Source of the DNA: Quillaja saponaria
Taxonomy: Eukaryota > Streptophyta > Magnoliopsida > Fabales > Quillajaceae
Direction: 5' to 3'
DNA length: 64,000 bases
NCBI GenBank assembly: GCA_029379385.1
Contig: CM055611.1
Location: 12,408,062 to 12,472,061 of the forward strand
Below, in pieces: positions 35,447 through 47,162 of the stretch; within the stretch, counting starts at the first letter, position 1; each line of letters starts with the position of its first letter. The position numbers were made by a program, and so were the translations under genes. The notes under the pieces are model-generated. The model saw nothing but the letters and a program-made list of their open reading frames with translations, had not been told where the DNA came from and made no database searches.

Positions 35447-36352
35447 CAAAGAAAAATAATTTAATGATTAAACTTGAAAAAATGACTAGCTGAATGTCAT
35501 TGGAAAAAATCACATATTAAAAAAAATATAATATTATGATTTTTCAGTAGAATAAGGCCACAACATAAGGCAAATTTCCAACAAAAATAGTTAAATACTA
35601 AGAAAGTTTAGTAAGGTTAAATTCCAAACAGCTAATCAGTTAAAATAATATCAAATTCTTACCAATTTCTGATTTTGAAATGGAATAAGACATTGTGATT
35701 AACCTTACTAAACTTCAATTGGTAAGAAAAAAATTTCAACTTCAGCCTGCTATTCAGTGTTTAAGGGCACTGATTAGCACAAAAATAATTGAAATTTGAT
35801 TAATATTTTCTTACCAATTTCTAATTTTGATCTGGAATTGGGAGAAATTGTGGGTAGCCTAGGCTCTTAGAGTTGAAGAGGTATAAATATTGAGATTTGA
35901 TTGATTTACCATGAGATAATCAACTAGGTAGTGTTCAATTTGGCTTCAAATGGAAACCCCATCAGCTGAGGAGCTTTTTAGGAAGATCCAAGAACTTGAA
36001 GCGGGTCACGCCCATCTCCATCAAGAGATGTCGAACCTTATGCTTTCGGGTGATGCCAAAGCTAAGGCGGAACAAGGCCACCAACGGAGGTCTCATTCGA
36101 TATTGCCTCATAGGTCGAGGTTGGCTACTTCCAAGAGGAGGAGAGTCCGCGAACCTACCTACTGTTAGTGTAGGTTTCCTTTTACTTTTTATTTTTTTCT
36201 TTTTAAACAAAAAAGAAAAGAAAATAAAAAAACTTAAACAGCAAATGGTGTTAAGTTTGGGGTTAATGAGAGAATTGTTAAAATGCCACATGTCATTTTT
36301 TGATTGAAAGGGTAGGGAGGGGAACATAATCTTGGGACAGGAGATCTAAATC
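35447..36352 (-). repeat. MULE right terminal inverted repeat with inserted host exon
   Basis: Antisense of 30390-31098. It is longer than the left arm because about 245 bp (about 35905-36150) of foreign sequence replaces about 50 bp of pyrimidine-rich sequence found in the left arm. On both sides of the foreign piece the two arms align again (AATCAATCAAATCTC inside, CCTACTGTT outside). Confidence 0.9.
35950..36168 (+). pseudogene. captured first-exon fragment of a PAS-Raf-like kinase
   Basis: The open frame begins METPSAEELFRKIQELEAGH, continues LHQEMSNLMLSGDAK, then QRRSHSILPHRSRL and SKRRR, and runs into TIR sequence. Plant Raf-like MAPKKKs with a PAS domain start with a similar coiled coil (EELLKKIQELE..H) followed by RSHS-SPQR; I recognise it from the family and have no alignment. 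The fragment is markedly richer in GC than the TIR around it and keeps its ATG. It has no PAS or kinase domain, so any product would be a coiled-coil peptide of about 72 residues. Confidence 0.65.
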
Positions 36353-36361
36353 TGCTAGGGT

Positions 36362-37530
36362 GTGATGTAATAGAAATTCCACTAGGTTTTGGATTTTAAT
36401 AATAGAAACTACGTTTGAGGTTAGTAGACTTAAGTGTTTAAGTTGTCAAGAAAGTGAAGGGAGAGAAACACATGACGAGGAGGCTAAGAAAAGCCATCTC
36501 TCTCACCCTCTCGCTCTCCACACTCAGAGCCCATTTGGGTTAGCATCCCAGGCCACATGATAGGTGTCTATGGATTCCTGAGACTCCTACGAACACCTTG
36601 AATGTCTACGGACGCCCAAAATACTCCTGGGACGCCTACGAACCCCCGAGACTTCTGGACCGCCTAATGGCCCATTGTCGTAGTACCCGTCTTGGGTGTC
36701 CTGGGACGCGCGTTCGAGAAGTGTCCCTAGCCAATTTTTCTTCATTTTTGTCCTTTGTCTTTTAACTTTTTTTCTTTTTGTCTCTCTACTAATCAAGTAT
36801 TTGGACAACTTAAACACACTAAAAATGAATATATATATATATATATATAATTTAGGCAAAAATAAGTTTTTTTAGACCATGATCACAAATCAATTTTTAG
36901 ACAACCCAAACACATTAAAAATGCAGCAAGACGGAGAACATGGTCCTCACCTCGCTGCCAAACCAGATGCACCCTCACTCTAGTCTCAAAAAAATTGTTT
37001 TCTATCTTGTGTATTGTTATAGATCTTAATGATGTTCTACAATTGGATCTCAGAACTGTGATTTTGTGATACTCATGGTATGCCTACATATGTGTTTGTG
37101 TCTTTTTGTTGAATATGCTTTTGTCATTAATTTTCTCTATACTTTTGTTTTGAATAAAAGTGCTTTCTTCATTTCTTTCTATGTCTAGTGATTTAGCCCT
37201 TTCCTCATTTCATTTCTTTCCATGTATAGTGACGTGCCTTATAAATAAATTTAGAATAATGCTAGACTCCTAGAATTCCCACACAAGTGTCGCATTAAAT
37301 TTATAATATTATAATTAAGCACCCTAAATTCAAATACAATTCTCTCTTCCCCAATCAGATTATAAATCTCATAACGAAATACCCCAAATTCAAAAACTCA
37401 ACTCTCTTGCCACTTTAGCTTACACAATCTCTCTCTTTCGTACCCCCTTTCTATCTTCTCTCACTTATGGGGCAGCCATAGTATTAGTCACCTCAAACCT
37501 CTTTCTCACCTCACTCTGTGTTTCAACCGA
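36362..37530. other. intergenic, with a GC-rich patch
   Basis: No gene recognised. At 36580-36720 a GC-rich patch contains several near-repeats of GGGACGCCTACGAAC and ACTCCTACGAACACC; the antisense open frame over it has no known features. A (TA)n run is at 36829-36849. The last 150 bp before 37530 are CT-rich and could be the 5' leader of the FAR1-like pseudogene. Confidence 0.4.
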
Positions 37531-40500
37531 TGGCAAACTCTACTCAAAATTCAAATCCTCTTGCTGATTCCAACGCGGACTGTGCTTCGTTGATATCAGG
37601 CAATACTTAGAGTTTTATTCACAATATTTTAGTTTCTGTTAGGGATTTTGAAAATTGCAAGTACTTGTTGAAAATTTTTCGTTTGGGATTTTTATTTTTT
37701 ATTGAAATAATTCTTGAATGGCATACTAACATTAATTTAGCTTCTCATTACATAGCAAAAGTATGGTCGAGTAATCGAACTCACATTCTGGGTGAAGGAA
37801 GCCTATACATGAGCATGAAGGAGATATATTATTTGTTATTTCTAATTTTTTGTATGTTCTTTTCATATTAGATTTTTTGTTAGTTAGATTTTATCAACAT
37901 TCAATATTGATTTTCACAAAAAAAAAATTGTTATTTCATTTGAATTTGCTTTTTTATTTATTTATTCTTGTTCTATTCATATGATCTTTTGTAAAGATTA
38001 GTGACAGTTTAATCTCCTACTGCAGAGATTTATTTTTTTTTATTTTTTTTTTTTTTCTTGGCATTTTTTTTTCTGGATTAAAGATAGATGAGGACAAAAC
38101 TGAGGTGAGCTATGTTTTTCATGTGGCAATGATTCATATTGGGTGTTACTTTAATTAGTCATATACATGTGATATTGAATTTTCATATTTGTTTGATTTG
38201 GCTTAGTACATGTACATGTGTTGCTGATCTGATGTAGAAAATAAAAGATGAAAATGTCCTAACATTTCAACAGAATGACGAGTTACTTAGAGAAATAGAA
38301 GATAAAGAAAACTAGTGTTTTGTGAATGATGACGATATTGTTATTATGGTTGATCATGACAATGAGGAAAGTAAATAAAAGAAATGTGAATTAGTTCCAC
38401 TATAGATGAAAGGAATGGAGTTCATGTCGATCAATGCTCTTAAGAATAATACAAAAGTTATGGATGACAAGAAGGGCTTTGGTGTGATGATCAGAAATTC
38501 CAAAAAGAATAAAGAAACTAAGATTCTCGAGCAAATTAGGTTGGCATGTTCTAGTGACTTAGAACAAATTAAGGTGCTCAATCTCGTTTAAAATTGAAGG
38601 CCCTAGGGAAAATTGTTTTGTCTAGCTCATATTAGCGCTTAATTATCTTTGGATGGAAAGTTTAAATTGCTTAGTGTTTCAATTGACCATAATCACTGAA
38701 GTGAGTCCTCACAAAGCAAGACTTTTTAGAAGTCATAAAGAACTAGATATGCATGTAAAGAGAATTCTTCAACGAAATGATCGATCTAGTGTAAAATTGA
38801 ATAAAAACTTTCATTCTATTATGATTGATATGGGAAGATATGAAAATATGAATTGCACTGAAAAGGGTAACTACATTGAGAAAGAAAGACGATTCCTACA
38901 TGACCCAATCAATTTGATTTTGATCAGGCACTAGCCATCTATTTTCATTGTTCAATTCTTTGACAACATGAAAAAATCATTATTGAACTCTTTGACAACA
39001 TAAAAAAACCAAAAGATCTGCCTTCCTCTCTATCTATCCAAGAGATGGAAGGGCAGAGGCTTTTAATGTACCCTCGAACTTCAAGAAGGTGATTGATGGA
39101 AAGCCCTTCGAAGATCTTTTAGTAAGAAGCAGGATCCAAATTCAAACTTCTACTACTATTTAATGGATTTGGACGATGATCTTCTCCTAAGAAATGTCTT
39201 TTGGTTAGTTACAATGCATGTAAGGTGTTCCACCAAATGCTATTATTACTGACTGATGCAAAGCTATGTAAAAGGCAATTAAGAAGAAAACCGATGCATA
39301 GGAGGTGCTTATGACAAATAATGAAAAAATTTCTTGAGAATTGGAAAATATAAGAACTATCAGATCATCAAAGTATGTTTGCAAGGTATAATGTACGATC
39401 CTGTAACATGTGTTGAATTTGAGGGGCGTTGGATTGCTATGATAAAGAGGCATGATCTTGATAAAAATGAATGGCTTGTAACGTTGTATGATAAGCAACA
39501 TTATTGGGCACCGTCATATTTGAGACAATACTTTTAGGCTAGATTGTCAACTATACAATGCAGCAAAAGACTGAATGCTTTTTTTGATGGATATGTCAAA
39601 TCCACTAAAAATTGAAGGAATCTGTTGTCCAGTATGACAATGCTATACGTGATAAGGTCGAGAAGAAAACTTTAGCAATGTTTAAATCTTTTTCTACTAT
39701 TATTCCATGTGTCTCTCTATCTCCAAGTGAAAAACAATTTCAAAGTGCATAAACCCATGCTAGGTTTTCAAATGTCCAAGAACAATTTAGGGCAATGATT
39801 AGTTGTTGTGTTAGATATGCTCATGGTGAAAGCTCACTTTCTATATTTCATGCTCACGAGATTGTTTATACGGGACATATGTTGAAGGATTTTGAATTTG
39901 TAATTAAGCTCAATAACATGGATAATAGATGTTGTATGTACAGGTCGATTATTTGAGTTTATTAAGATATTATGTAGAGATGCATTGTGCATATATAACC
40001 TAGTGAAAGTGATCGAGAAAGATCCTTTTGAAGTACATCCTAGATATATGGATGAAGGATGTAAAACGCAAACAAACTTATGCTAAAAGTAGTTATGATG
40101 ATATGAAAATCAAACCAGAAATGGAAAGATTTAATAACTTATGCAAATTGTTTCTTGAAGTTGTTGAAATTAGAGCAGAACATGAAAAGAAATTTCACAT
40201 TGTGCTTGAAATCATACATGAATTCAAGGAAGAGATCTCGAAACATTGTTTGGGTGGTAGGAATAACAAACAAAGTGCAAGTCCAACAATCACATTATCC
40301 AACCACGATTGTAACCATAATGGGACCTTTACATATTCTAATTCTAAAGTGCTTAGTCCTATGGTTGTCTGTCATAAAGGTCGCCTGCTGGTTAAAAGAA
40401 AGAAGACAATTGTTGAGAGTGCTATGCATCGCCAAAGGAATAAAAAGAAGAATAAAGCAAGTAATAAAATGCAATCAACAAAACAACTTCATGAAAAGGT

Positions 40501-40531
40501 AAATTTTGAGTTAAGTTACCATATGTTATAA
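37531..40531 (+). pseudogene. FAR1/FRS-like pseudogene, second subfamily
   Basis: A possible start exon reads MANSTQNSNPLADSNADCAS (37531 on) and ends at ATCAG|GCAATA, a decayed donor. From 38406 the order follows a FAR1-related protein: GMEF...KKGFGVMIRNSKKNKE (DNA-binding domain), then SPHKARLFRSHKELDMHVKR and LNKNFHSIMIDMGRYEN (38700-38850), SNFYYYLMDLDDDLLLRNVFW (39142-39205), AIITD.CKAM (about 39240), KNYQIIKVCLQGIMYDPVT, DLDKNEWLVTLYDK, APSYLRQYF (39352-39537), STIQCSKRLNAFFDGYV, and the C-terminal KYILDIWMKDVKRKQTY and SYDDMK (40028-40110). About 100 codons of the transposase core between NVFW and AIITD are missing, and there are many stops and frameshifts. It differs from the FAR1-like gene inside the MULE, so the two are not a recent duplicate pair. 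No TIRs were found around it. Confidence 0.85.
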
Positions 40532-41986
40532 CTTTTGTAACTATCCATTTAATGTATATTGTATCTTCATTATTTTTTTCATTAATTATTTTATTCTATG
40601 TAGTCAGAGTTTTACAAAACAATTTCTGCAAGATGGGTGTCTAGATCTAGTATCGCTCACTCCTGTTTATAAACCTGATATGACGCAAGGGAAGGAACCT
40701 TAGCTGATGTTTGGACAAAAAGTGGACTAAAAATTACTTTGTACAAGATAAACTTTTTTAGTTTTGATACTCTAATTTAAAATTCATTATTGTTTTATAC
40801 ATATCCCTTGCGATGTCATGAAGTTATTTACCTTCTTAAAGTTCATTGTTGTTTTAAACATATCTCCCGCCTTTTTCCTTTTTTTTCTGACTAGAAATTC
40901 GTATAACTTTTAATGGCTTTTAGTATTAAGCACCTGACATAACGTTGTTTTAGGTGTGGGAAGTTTAAATTGCCAAAAGAGAAAGAAAATCTTTACTTGA
41001 TTGAAGCAAATCATAGTGCAATGCCTTATTTCCCTTGGTATGATACAGAAGAAGATCATGACTATGATTCCATCTTCTAATGGTTTAGATTCAAAATTGG
41101 ATGTTGATACAAATCTTGATTACCATGGGCTAATAATATTGGAGAATTGGTTGTTTTTCAAATGTGCAAGCCTTGAATCTTTGTTATGATAAAAAAATTG
41201 TGGTTTAATGTAGATTAACTCAGTGCGTGGGGCATTGTGTTATTGAAATGTTAGTGCTAAGTAAAAAACATCTTTTAAATGAATTTTAAATTGATGGTAA
41301 AGTTGACAATGCTAATGAAGGAATGCACGTTTTCTTTAGTGGACAAAATACGATGCACAAAAGCTAATTAAAACTTATTATTTTATTTTTTTTGGTAATA
41401 AAAGCTAATTTAAACTTGTTCAACTAGCATATGCATAATGTAATAAATGAAGTTTTAAACATTTATTGTGATATATCACAAATGAGGTTTAAATGGTCAC
41501 TTCACTAATTACTCATCTTTTGTCATTTTTTTTTGTCACATCAACTAAAAGTACTAACTACTTGAAGATAATTCCTTCTTATATTGTCATATATACCACA
41601 TTGTTTGAAATGACTTGCAATAAAAGCAGGCATACGACTATGGAAAGCCAAATCCAATAAGTCGCCATGCTTAGGTAGGTTATGATTTGGTTGTAATAAA
41701 TTTAGAAGATGAAAGAAAAAAAAAAAAAAAAAAAAAACCAAATAAAACAAAACAAAAGAGAGGTTATATGTTTAGTTGAAGAGGAGAGTTATAGAATGTG
41801 AATAAAAGGTTTAGGAACTTATATGGTATATACATTTGATGGAAAAGAAAGTTGAAATTTGATATTGGTGTTGGAAACTTGTATAAATAAAGCTTTTAGG
41901 TTACTTTGATTTGTTAAATTAAAGTCTAAATTGGAATTTGGAAACTTAGTAATGTGAAGGTTGATGGAATTGTGAATTTTATTGGG

Positions 41987-42044
<58 letters not shown>

Positions 42045-42289
42045 ACAGACATAAATAGAAGGAACTTATGCACTTAAGATATTTGATAAAGTGTTTACAA
42101 GAAACTAGTTGTAACTTTTTGAGTATGGTAGATTTAATTATTGGTGGTTAGTTGTTATTTGAATTTGAATAAAAGCCTAAGAACAAAGAGTAAAGAATTG
42201 TTAGCTAATATTGTAAGTTAAGGATTTAATGAATTTGAGAAATGAGTATGAGTAAATGATGTTTAGTTGTGGTTGAACTATTAGAAGTG
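40532..42289. other. AT-rich region downstream of FAR1-like pseudogene
   Basis: Possible terminal exon remnants of the FAR1-like gene (40605-40680 and 40955-41190) cannot be confirmed. It holds a 22-nt A run (41717-41738) and the longest dinucleotide repeat of the window, (TG)n at 41996-42042. The unmapped 5' part of the following LTR probably begins somewhere here. Confidence 0.4.
41996..42042. repeat. (TG)n microsatellite, 47 bp
   Basis: An uninterrupted TG run continues from a short TA run (41987-41995). It is the longest perfect dinucleotide repeat in the window and probably polymorphic. Confidence 0.95.
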
Positions 42290-43203
42290 AGAGTTAAATG
42301 ATTTTTGAAGAGATGCAGGACAGATTTGATGAGTTGGAGAAATTTCGTATTTAAAATGTTTTTGGAACTGAATTAAGTTAAGAGTTCTAAAGAGAAAATG
42401 TAGCTTAGGGTCTTGAAATGATATTTGGAAAGTTTCATAATCTGGTTCTAAGTATATTTGTCGTTAGAGCTATTGGTCTGCAGCTCGATTTATGTAAGAC
42501 TTTAGGCAATTTTTAGTTAGTCCTGGAAGATTTCCCTGGGAGTTATAGTTAGAATTAGCTTAGAATTTATGAATAAGAAGTGTTTCTAACATATTAAGGA
42601 ATCTAGTCCTGACTATATCTATTTTGAAGTAATTGATGGTGGGGGATATTAAAGGATGAATTAGGAGTAAGAGTGCTGAAGATGAAATGTTTCTAACTCA
42701 TTGATAAGCTAGACTGAAAAGTTTCATAATTTAATTCACAAGTATGAGAATTATATAAGCATCGGAATCAGAGATTGGCAACCATAAATTATGCAGTGCC
42801 TTGTTTGTGTTTATGTGAGAATTTAAGTAAGTTCAAGACTAATTTTAGAAGAAGTGCCTAAATAAGAAAAATAGTTAATTTCCTAAAGATAATGTTTAAT
42901 CTTAGTTTGTTAAATTTGGTTAAGTATATAAATTAGAATCAAGGATATCTTCAAGGTAGTTGTGAAAATGCCAAAAAGGAAAAACTTGGTAAATTGAGAT
43001 CTTGAGAGTTAAGTATTATGTAAACTTGAATAAAATAGTCCAAAAGTAATGTGGTTAACGAAAGATAAATTTTAGAATTTAATTAATATGAAATGGCATG
43101 ATCCAAGCTCTTATATAAATTTAAAAAGAGTAACTCAACTTGGATTTAATGCTAGAAAATGAGAAATGTTGGAAGTACAAGTGAGTATTAATTTCTTAAG
43201 ATG

Positions 43204-43234
<31 letters not shown>

Positions 43235-44581
43235 TACAAGATATGGAATAAAGTGTCTTACAAGGAATTGGTTAAACTACCTAAACGGATTTAATTTCAA
43301 GAAACCCATATAAGTTGATATATAAGCTTAGTAATTAAAAAATTATAACTATAGCATTTATAAACTAAATATTATTTGAAAATATGTATTTTAGTTCTAG
43401 ACCGTATTGTAGGCTTGATGACATACATGAGCGCAAGAGGAAGTGACAAATAAGATCTGTAAATTGGTGAGTGCTTAAATGCTACCTTTTAGTTGCTAGT
43501 TTATTATATGTAATTATATGTATATTTGAATAGATGTGCTATATGAAAAATAAGCGTGTGTAGTGTTTCATTGAGTTATTTGAATTATGTTTGATGTGTG
43601 AAATTGCTTGTGTTTAGTACGGGCCAATAAACTAATTTTGTTTTTGAAATGAAATTTTTCCGAAATGGTTTTTACTTCCGAAATAGAATCCAAATGCACC
43701 TATGATGTTCTGATTTTAGGAAGTGTCTTAAAATATTTGAGTACTTAGCCACGATGGGATGGATTGTGTACGGGAAATATATTTGGTGTGTGGCATAAAA
43801 GTTGCTAGTGGGCAAATATATGGTGTGTGGGGATAAATTACTCTATTAGCCCTTTGTGTGCGTTTATTGTTTTAATTGGATTGTACAAATGACTACTTGA
43901 ATTTTGTTTGTTAAGTTTTATGTTTTTTGTAATCGAGTACGTGTAACCTTAGTTGTCTTGAAATTTTTGATATATTAATATGAACTAACTATATATTATA
44001 TATTTATGTTGAGTGATGCTAGTACCTTTTAGGTACATTTTTCCACTCATTGAGTCTATAGGAATCACCCTTCTCTTGTAGATTTTTTTTTTTTTAATAA
44101 CGAGTTCAATATATTTCATCGTTGAGCTCATGAGCTGCCAATAGCAGGCAGCAAGTTAATTCTTTGATATCTCATACTTGAAGTCAAATGGTGAAAGTTT
44201 ACAGTCACATTAACATTTTGAATATCGTGTTTGGTTTTGTTTTATGTAATAGTTTAATTAGTTGTTGTTACGGAGAAAAATTGGAATAAAGCTGCCATGT
44301 CTATATTGTTGTCATTGTGGATTGGTTTTATGTAACCAGGTATTTCATGTTTGTATTTTTGGACATATTCCACATTGAAGGAAACTTCTGCAGAAATTTT
44401 TTAGTAAACTGTTATGTATTTCCGTAAATGAACAGTTATAGTTAAATTATACTTTCTAAATTCTACTTTTATGCATTGGTTTAGTCAAGAGTCGTATTTG
44501 TTTATTTGTTTTGAAGTCAGGGTTTTGGAGGTTTGGTTACCCATTTCTCCAGCCAGCCATGCCTCTATGTAGGGTGTGATA
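42290..44581 (+). mobile_element. long LTR, 3' part, same family as the solo LTRs
   Basis: It aligns with 8340-10338: GGAGAAATTTCGTATTT, GAATTAAGTTAAGAGTTC, TTAGAGCTATT, the AT-rich middle, GATGCTAGTACC and the end CTCTATGTAGGGTGTGATA, where terminal CA has become TA. The first hairpin, GTACCT-TTT-AGGTAC at 44022-44036, carries a compensated base pair. The second at 44051-44067 has one mismatch. The 5' border was not found. Its 3' end lies inside a later tandem duplication. Confidence 0.75.
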
Positions 44582-44691
44582 GTATGTCAATCATCTATTC
44601 CTTCATGCTAACATTTATTTTCCTTTGTATTATGTCTACGTAATCTTGTTAAAGATTTTTTCAAGACATGATAGTTTCGTTGTTTCTACTT

Positions 44692-45068
44692 GTGGAATTC
44701 AAATCAAATAGCTTCAAATATGACACTATTGGAATTCCAATTTGAATTAGAATTCAAATAAAATTTCAAATATTCAGATTCGAATTTGAATATTAGAATA
44801 TTTAGAGTATTTTAAAATTCATAATTTTTTTTTTACTATATTTTTTAATAAAAACAAATATTATTCGGAATATAAATTTGAATTTGATTAGTAATTCAAA
44901 TTATTAGTCGAATATCAAATCGAATTATATACTATTTGAATTCGAATTCAAATTAAAATTCGAATGTTAAGTAAAATTTGAATTTGAATTCAAATATAGT
45001 TTGAATCAAATTCAAATTCAATTTTCTTTAATTCCAATTCAAATTATTTGTTTTGAGTGCCACCCCTA
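44692..45068. mobile_element. MITE copy in duplication unit 1, left end lost
   Basis: Same element as 45775-46122 with the right terminus CCACCCCTA intact at 45060-45068, but the left terminus and TSD are deleted. It keeps about 30 bp near 44928-44958 (ATACTATTTGAATTCG...) that unit 2 has lost. Confidence 0.8.
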
Positions 45069-45774
45069 ATTTCATGAAATAGAATTATAGTTTTCAAACC
45101 ATCTTTGTCACATGGCATGCTGATACCTATAAAATCTTTATGTGTTTCTGTGCTTATGTGTGTGTGTATTCATTTAAAAGTGTAGTAGTTTAATTAGTTG
45201 TTGTTACGAATCTTTATGCTGATACAGTCACATTAACATTTTGAATATCGTGTTTGGTTTTGTTTTATGTAGTAGTTTAATTAGTTGTTGTTAAGGAGAA
45301 AAATTGGAATATAGCTGCCATGTCTATATTGTTGTCATTGTGGATTGGTTTTATGTAACCAGGTATTTCATGTTTGTTATTTTGGACATGTTCCACATTG
45401 AAGGAAACTTCTGCATAAAATTTTTAGTAAACTGTTATGTATTTCCTTAAATGAACAGTTATAGTTAAATTATACTTTCTAAAATTTACTTTTATGCATT
45501 GGCTTAGTCAAGAGTCGTACTTGTTTATTTGTTTTGAAGTCAGGGTTTTAGAGATTTGGTTACCCATTCCTCCAGCCAGCTATGCCTCTATGTAGGGTGT
45601 GATAGTATGTCAATCATCTATTCCTTCATGCTGACATTTATTTTCCTTTGTATTATGTCTACGTAATCTTGTTAAAGATTTTTTCAAGACATGATACTTT
45701 CATTGTTTCTACTTGTGGTTTTTTGGAGATTTGCTGGTTGTTAGTGGCTTAATCAAATTCCTTAATATTTCATA

Positions 45775-46122
45775 TAGGGGTGGAATTCAAATCAAATAGC
45801 TTCAAATATGACACTATTGGAATTCCAATTTGAATTAGAATTCAAATAAAATTTCAAATATTCAGATTCGAATTTGAATATTAGAATATTTAGAGTATTT
45901 TAAAATTCATAATTTTTTTTTTACTATATTTTTTAATAAAAACATATATTATTTGGAATATAAATTTGAATTTGATTAGTAATTCAAATTATTAGTCGAA
46001 TATCAAATCGAATTATGTACTTAAGTAAAATTTGAATTTGAATTCGAATATAGTTTGAATCGAATTCAAATTCAATTTTCTTTAATTCCAATTCAAATTA
46101 TTTGTTTTGAGTGCCACCCCTA
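45775..46122. mobile_element. hAT-type MITE, 348 bp
   Basis: The terminal inverted repeat is TAGGGGTGG ... CCACCCCTA. The flanking 8-bp duplications ATTTCATA (45767-45774) and ATTTCATG (46123-46130) match at 7 of 8 bases. The 8-bp TSD and these termini fit non-autonomous hAT elements. The inside consists almost wholly of interleaved GAATTC, TTTGAATT and CAAATTC words on both strands, with great potential for self-pairing. Confidence 0.8.
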
Positions 46123-47162
46123 ATTTCATGAAATAGAATTATAGTTTTCAAACCATCTTTGTCACATGGCATGCTGATACCTATAAAATCTTTATGTGTT
46201 TCTGTGCTTATGTGTGTGTGTATTCATTTAAAAGTGTAAAGTTTGTTCATTATTTGACAATTTGCAATTGTTGCAACTTGCAACATTTTCACATCCTCAA
46301 TAAACCAGCTTTCTTCAACTTCACAAACCTCTTTTACTGTAGTTTCAGTATGCTGAGTTTAGATTTTGTTAGTCTTGTCAACAACTTTTATGTTTTAAAG
46401 TTATGTTGAACTCTGCAAGAAATAGGGTAAGTTTGCATATTAGAACCCGTCGTCCCCTCTGAACTTTGGTCTCACGAGAATTCTATCAACATTACGATAG
46501 AAAAAATAGTTTCTTGTTAGCTTTGTTATTTCCTGTTTGTTTTTATGGATAGGATACCAAGCAGAGTTATTATGTTTTAAGTAGTGTTCATATTTGAATA
46601 TTTATGAATTTTCTAAAAATTTAACACATGACGTCAAATTTTATGCATCTGTAGCTTCTATGCTTCCCATTGAAGATATATCAATTTGGGCACATGATGT
46701 TGGAGCAAAAGTGCTTGTAGATGCTTGTCAGGGTGTTCCACACATGGTGGTTGATGTTCAATGTTGATTTTCTTATTGCTTCTTCTCACAAGGCTAGATT
46801 GTTGCCATATATGTGGATTCTAAATCTTAAGGCCACGTATAATGAATTAAGGTATAAACATGCTTCAGATGTGTGGGCCTACAGGCATTGGATTAATTCT
46901 TATATGGAAAAAGTGACCTCTTGTCTTCCATGCCTCCATTTTTAGGTAAGCTAGCAATGGTTGTTAAATCACATCTCCTCATGAATCAATAATAACAAAA
47001 AAGAAAGATAGTTCCTTACGTGTACATGCAACAGACAAATGAGAGATGCATTTCAAAACTGATATTAATGTTGACCCTTCCTCCCATTCTCTTTACAGGT
47101 GGTGGAGAAATGTTCTTTGATGTATTTTTTGATCATTCTACATATGCAGAGCCTCCCTTCAA

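Larger units (their letters stand above)
30390..36352 (+). mobile_element. Mutator-like element (MULE) with long TIRs and captured host fragments
   Basis: The element is about 5.96 kb. Its outer ends are GATTCAGATCTCATGTCCC and, in antisense at the right, GATTTAGATCTCCTGTCCC. The inverted repeats run about 0.7 kb (left) and 0.9 kb (right). The flanks TGCTAGGAT (30379-30387) and TGCTAGGGT (36353-36361) match at 8 of 9 bases, the TSD length of Mutator elements, with a 2-base offset at the left end. Inside are a decayed FAR1-type transposase gene, a lectin-receptor-kinase fragment on the minus strand and, within the right TIR, the start of a PAS-Raf kinase gene. Long TIRs, 9-bp TSD and captured exons fit an (ex-)autonomous Jittery/FAR1-type MULE with Pack-MULE behaviour. 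That FAR1/FHY3 proteins derive from such transposases is established. Confidence 0.85.
44201..46238 (+). repeat. 1-kb tandem duplication
   Basis: Unit 1 (44201-45184) and unit 2 (45224-46238) both start ACAGTCACATTAAC and end TTTAAAAGTGTA. They are nearly identical and are separated by 39 bp of mixed filler. Each holds the last 380 bp of the long LTR plus a MITE. Unit 1 lacks 63 bp around the left MITE end, apparently through a deletion between TGTGG and GGTGG. High identity suggests a recent event. Confidence 0.9.

Noticed and set aside
36580..36860. GC-rich patch with a 90-codon antisense frame
   Set aside because: The frame is made of near-repeats of GGGACGCCTACGAAC, has no family features and runs into a TA microsatellite.
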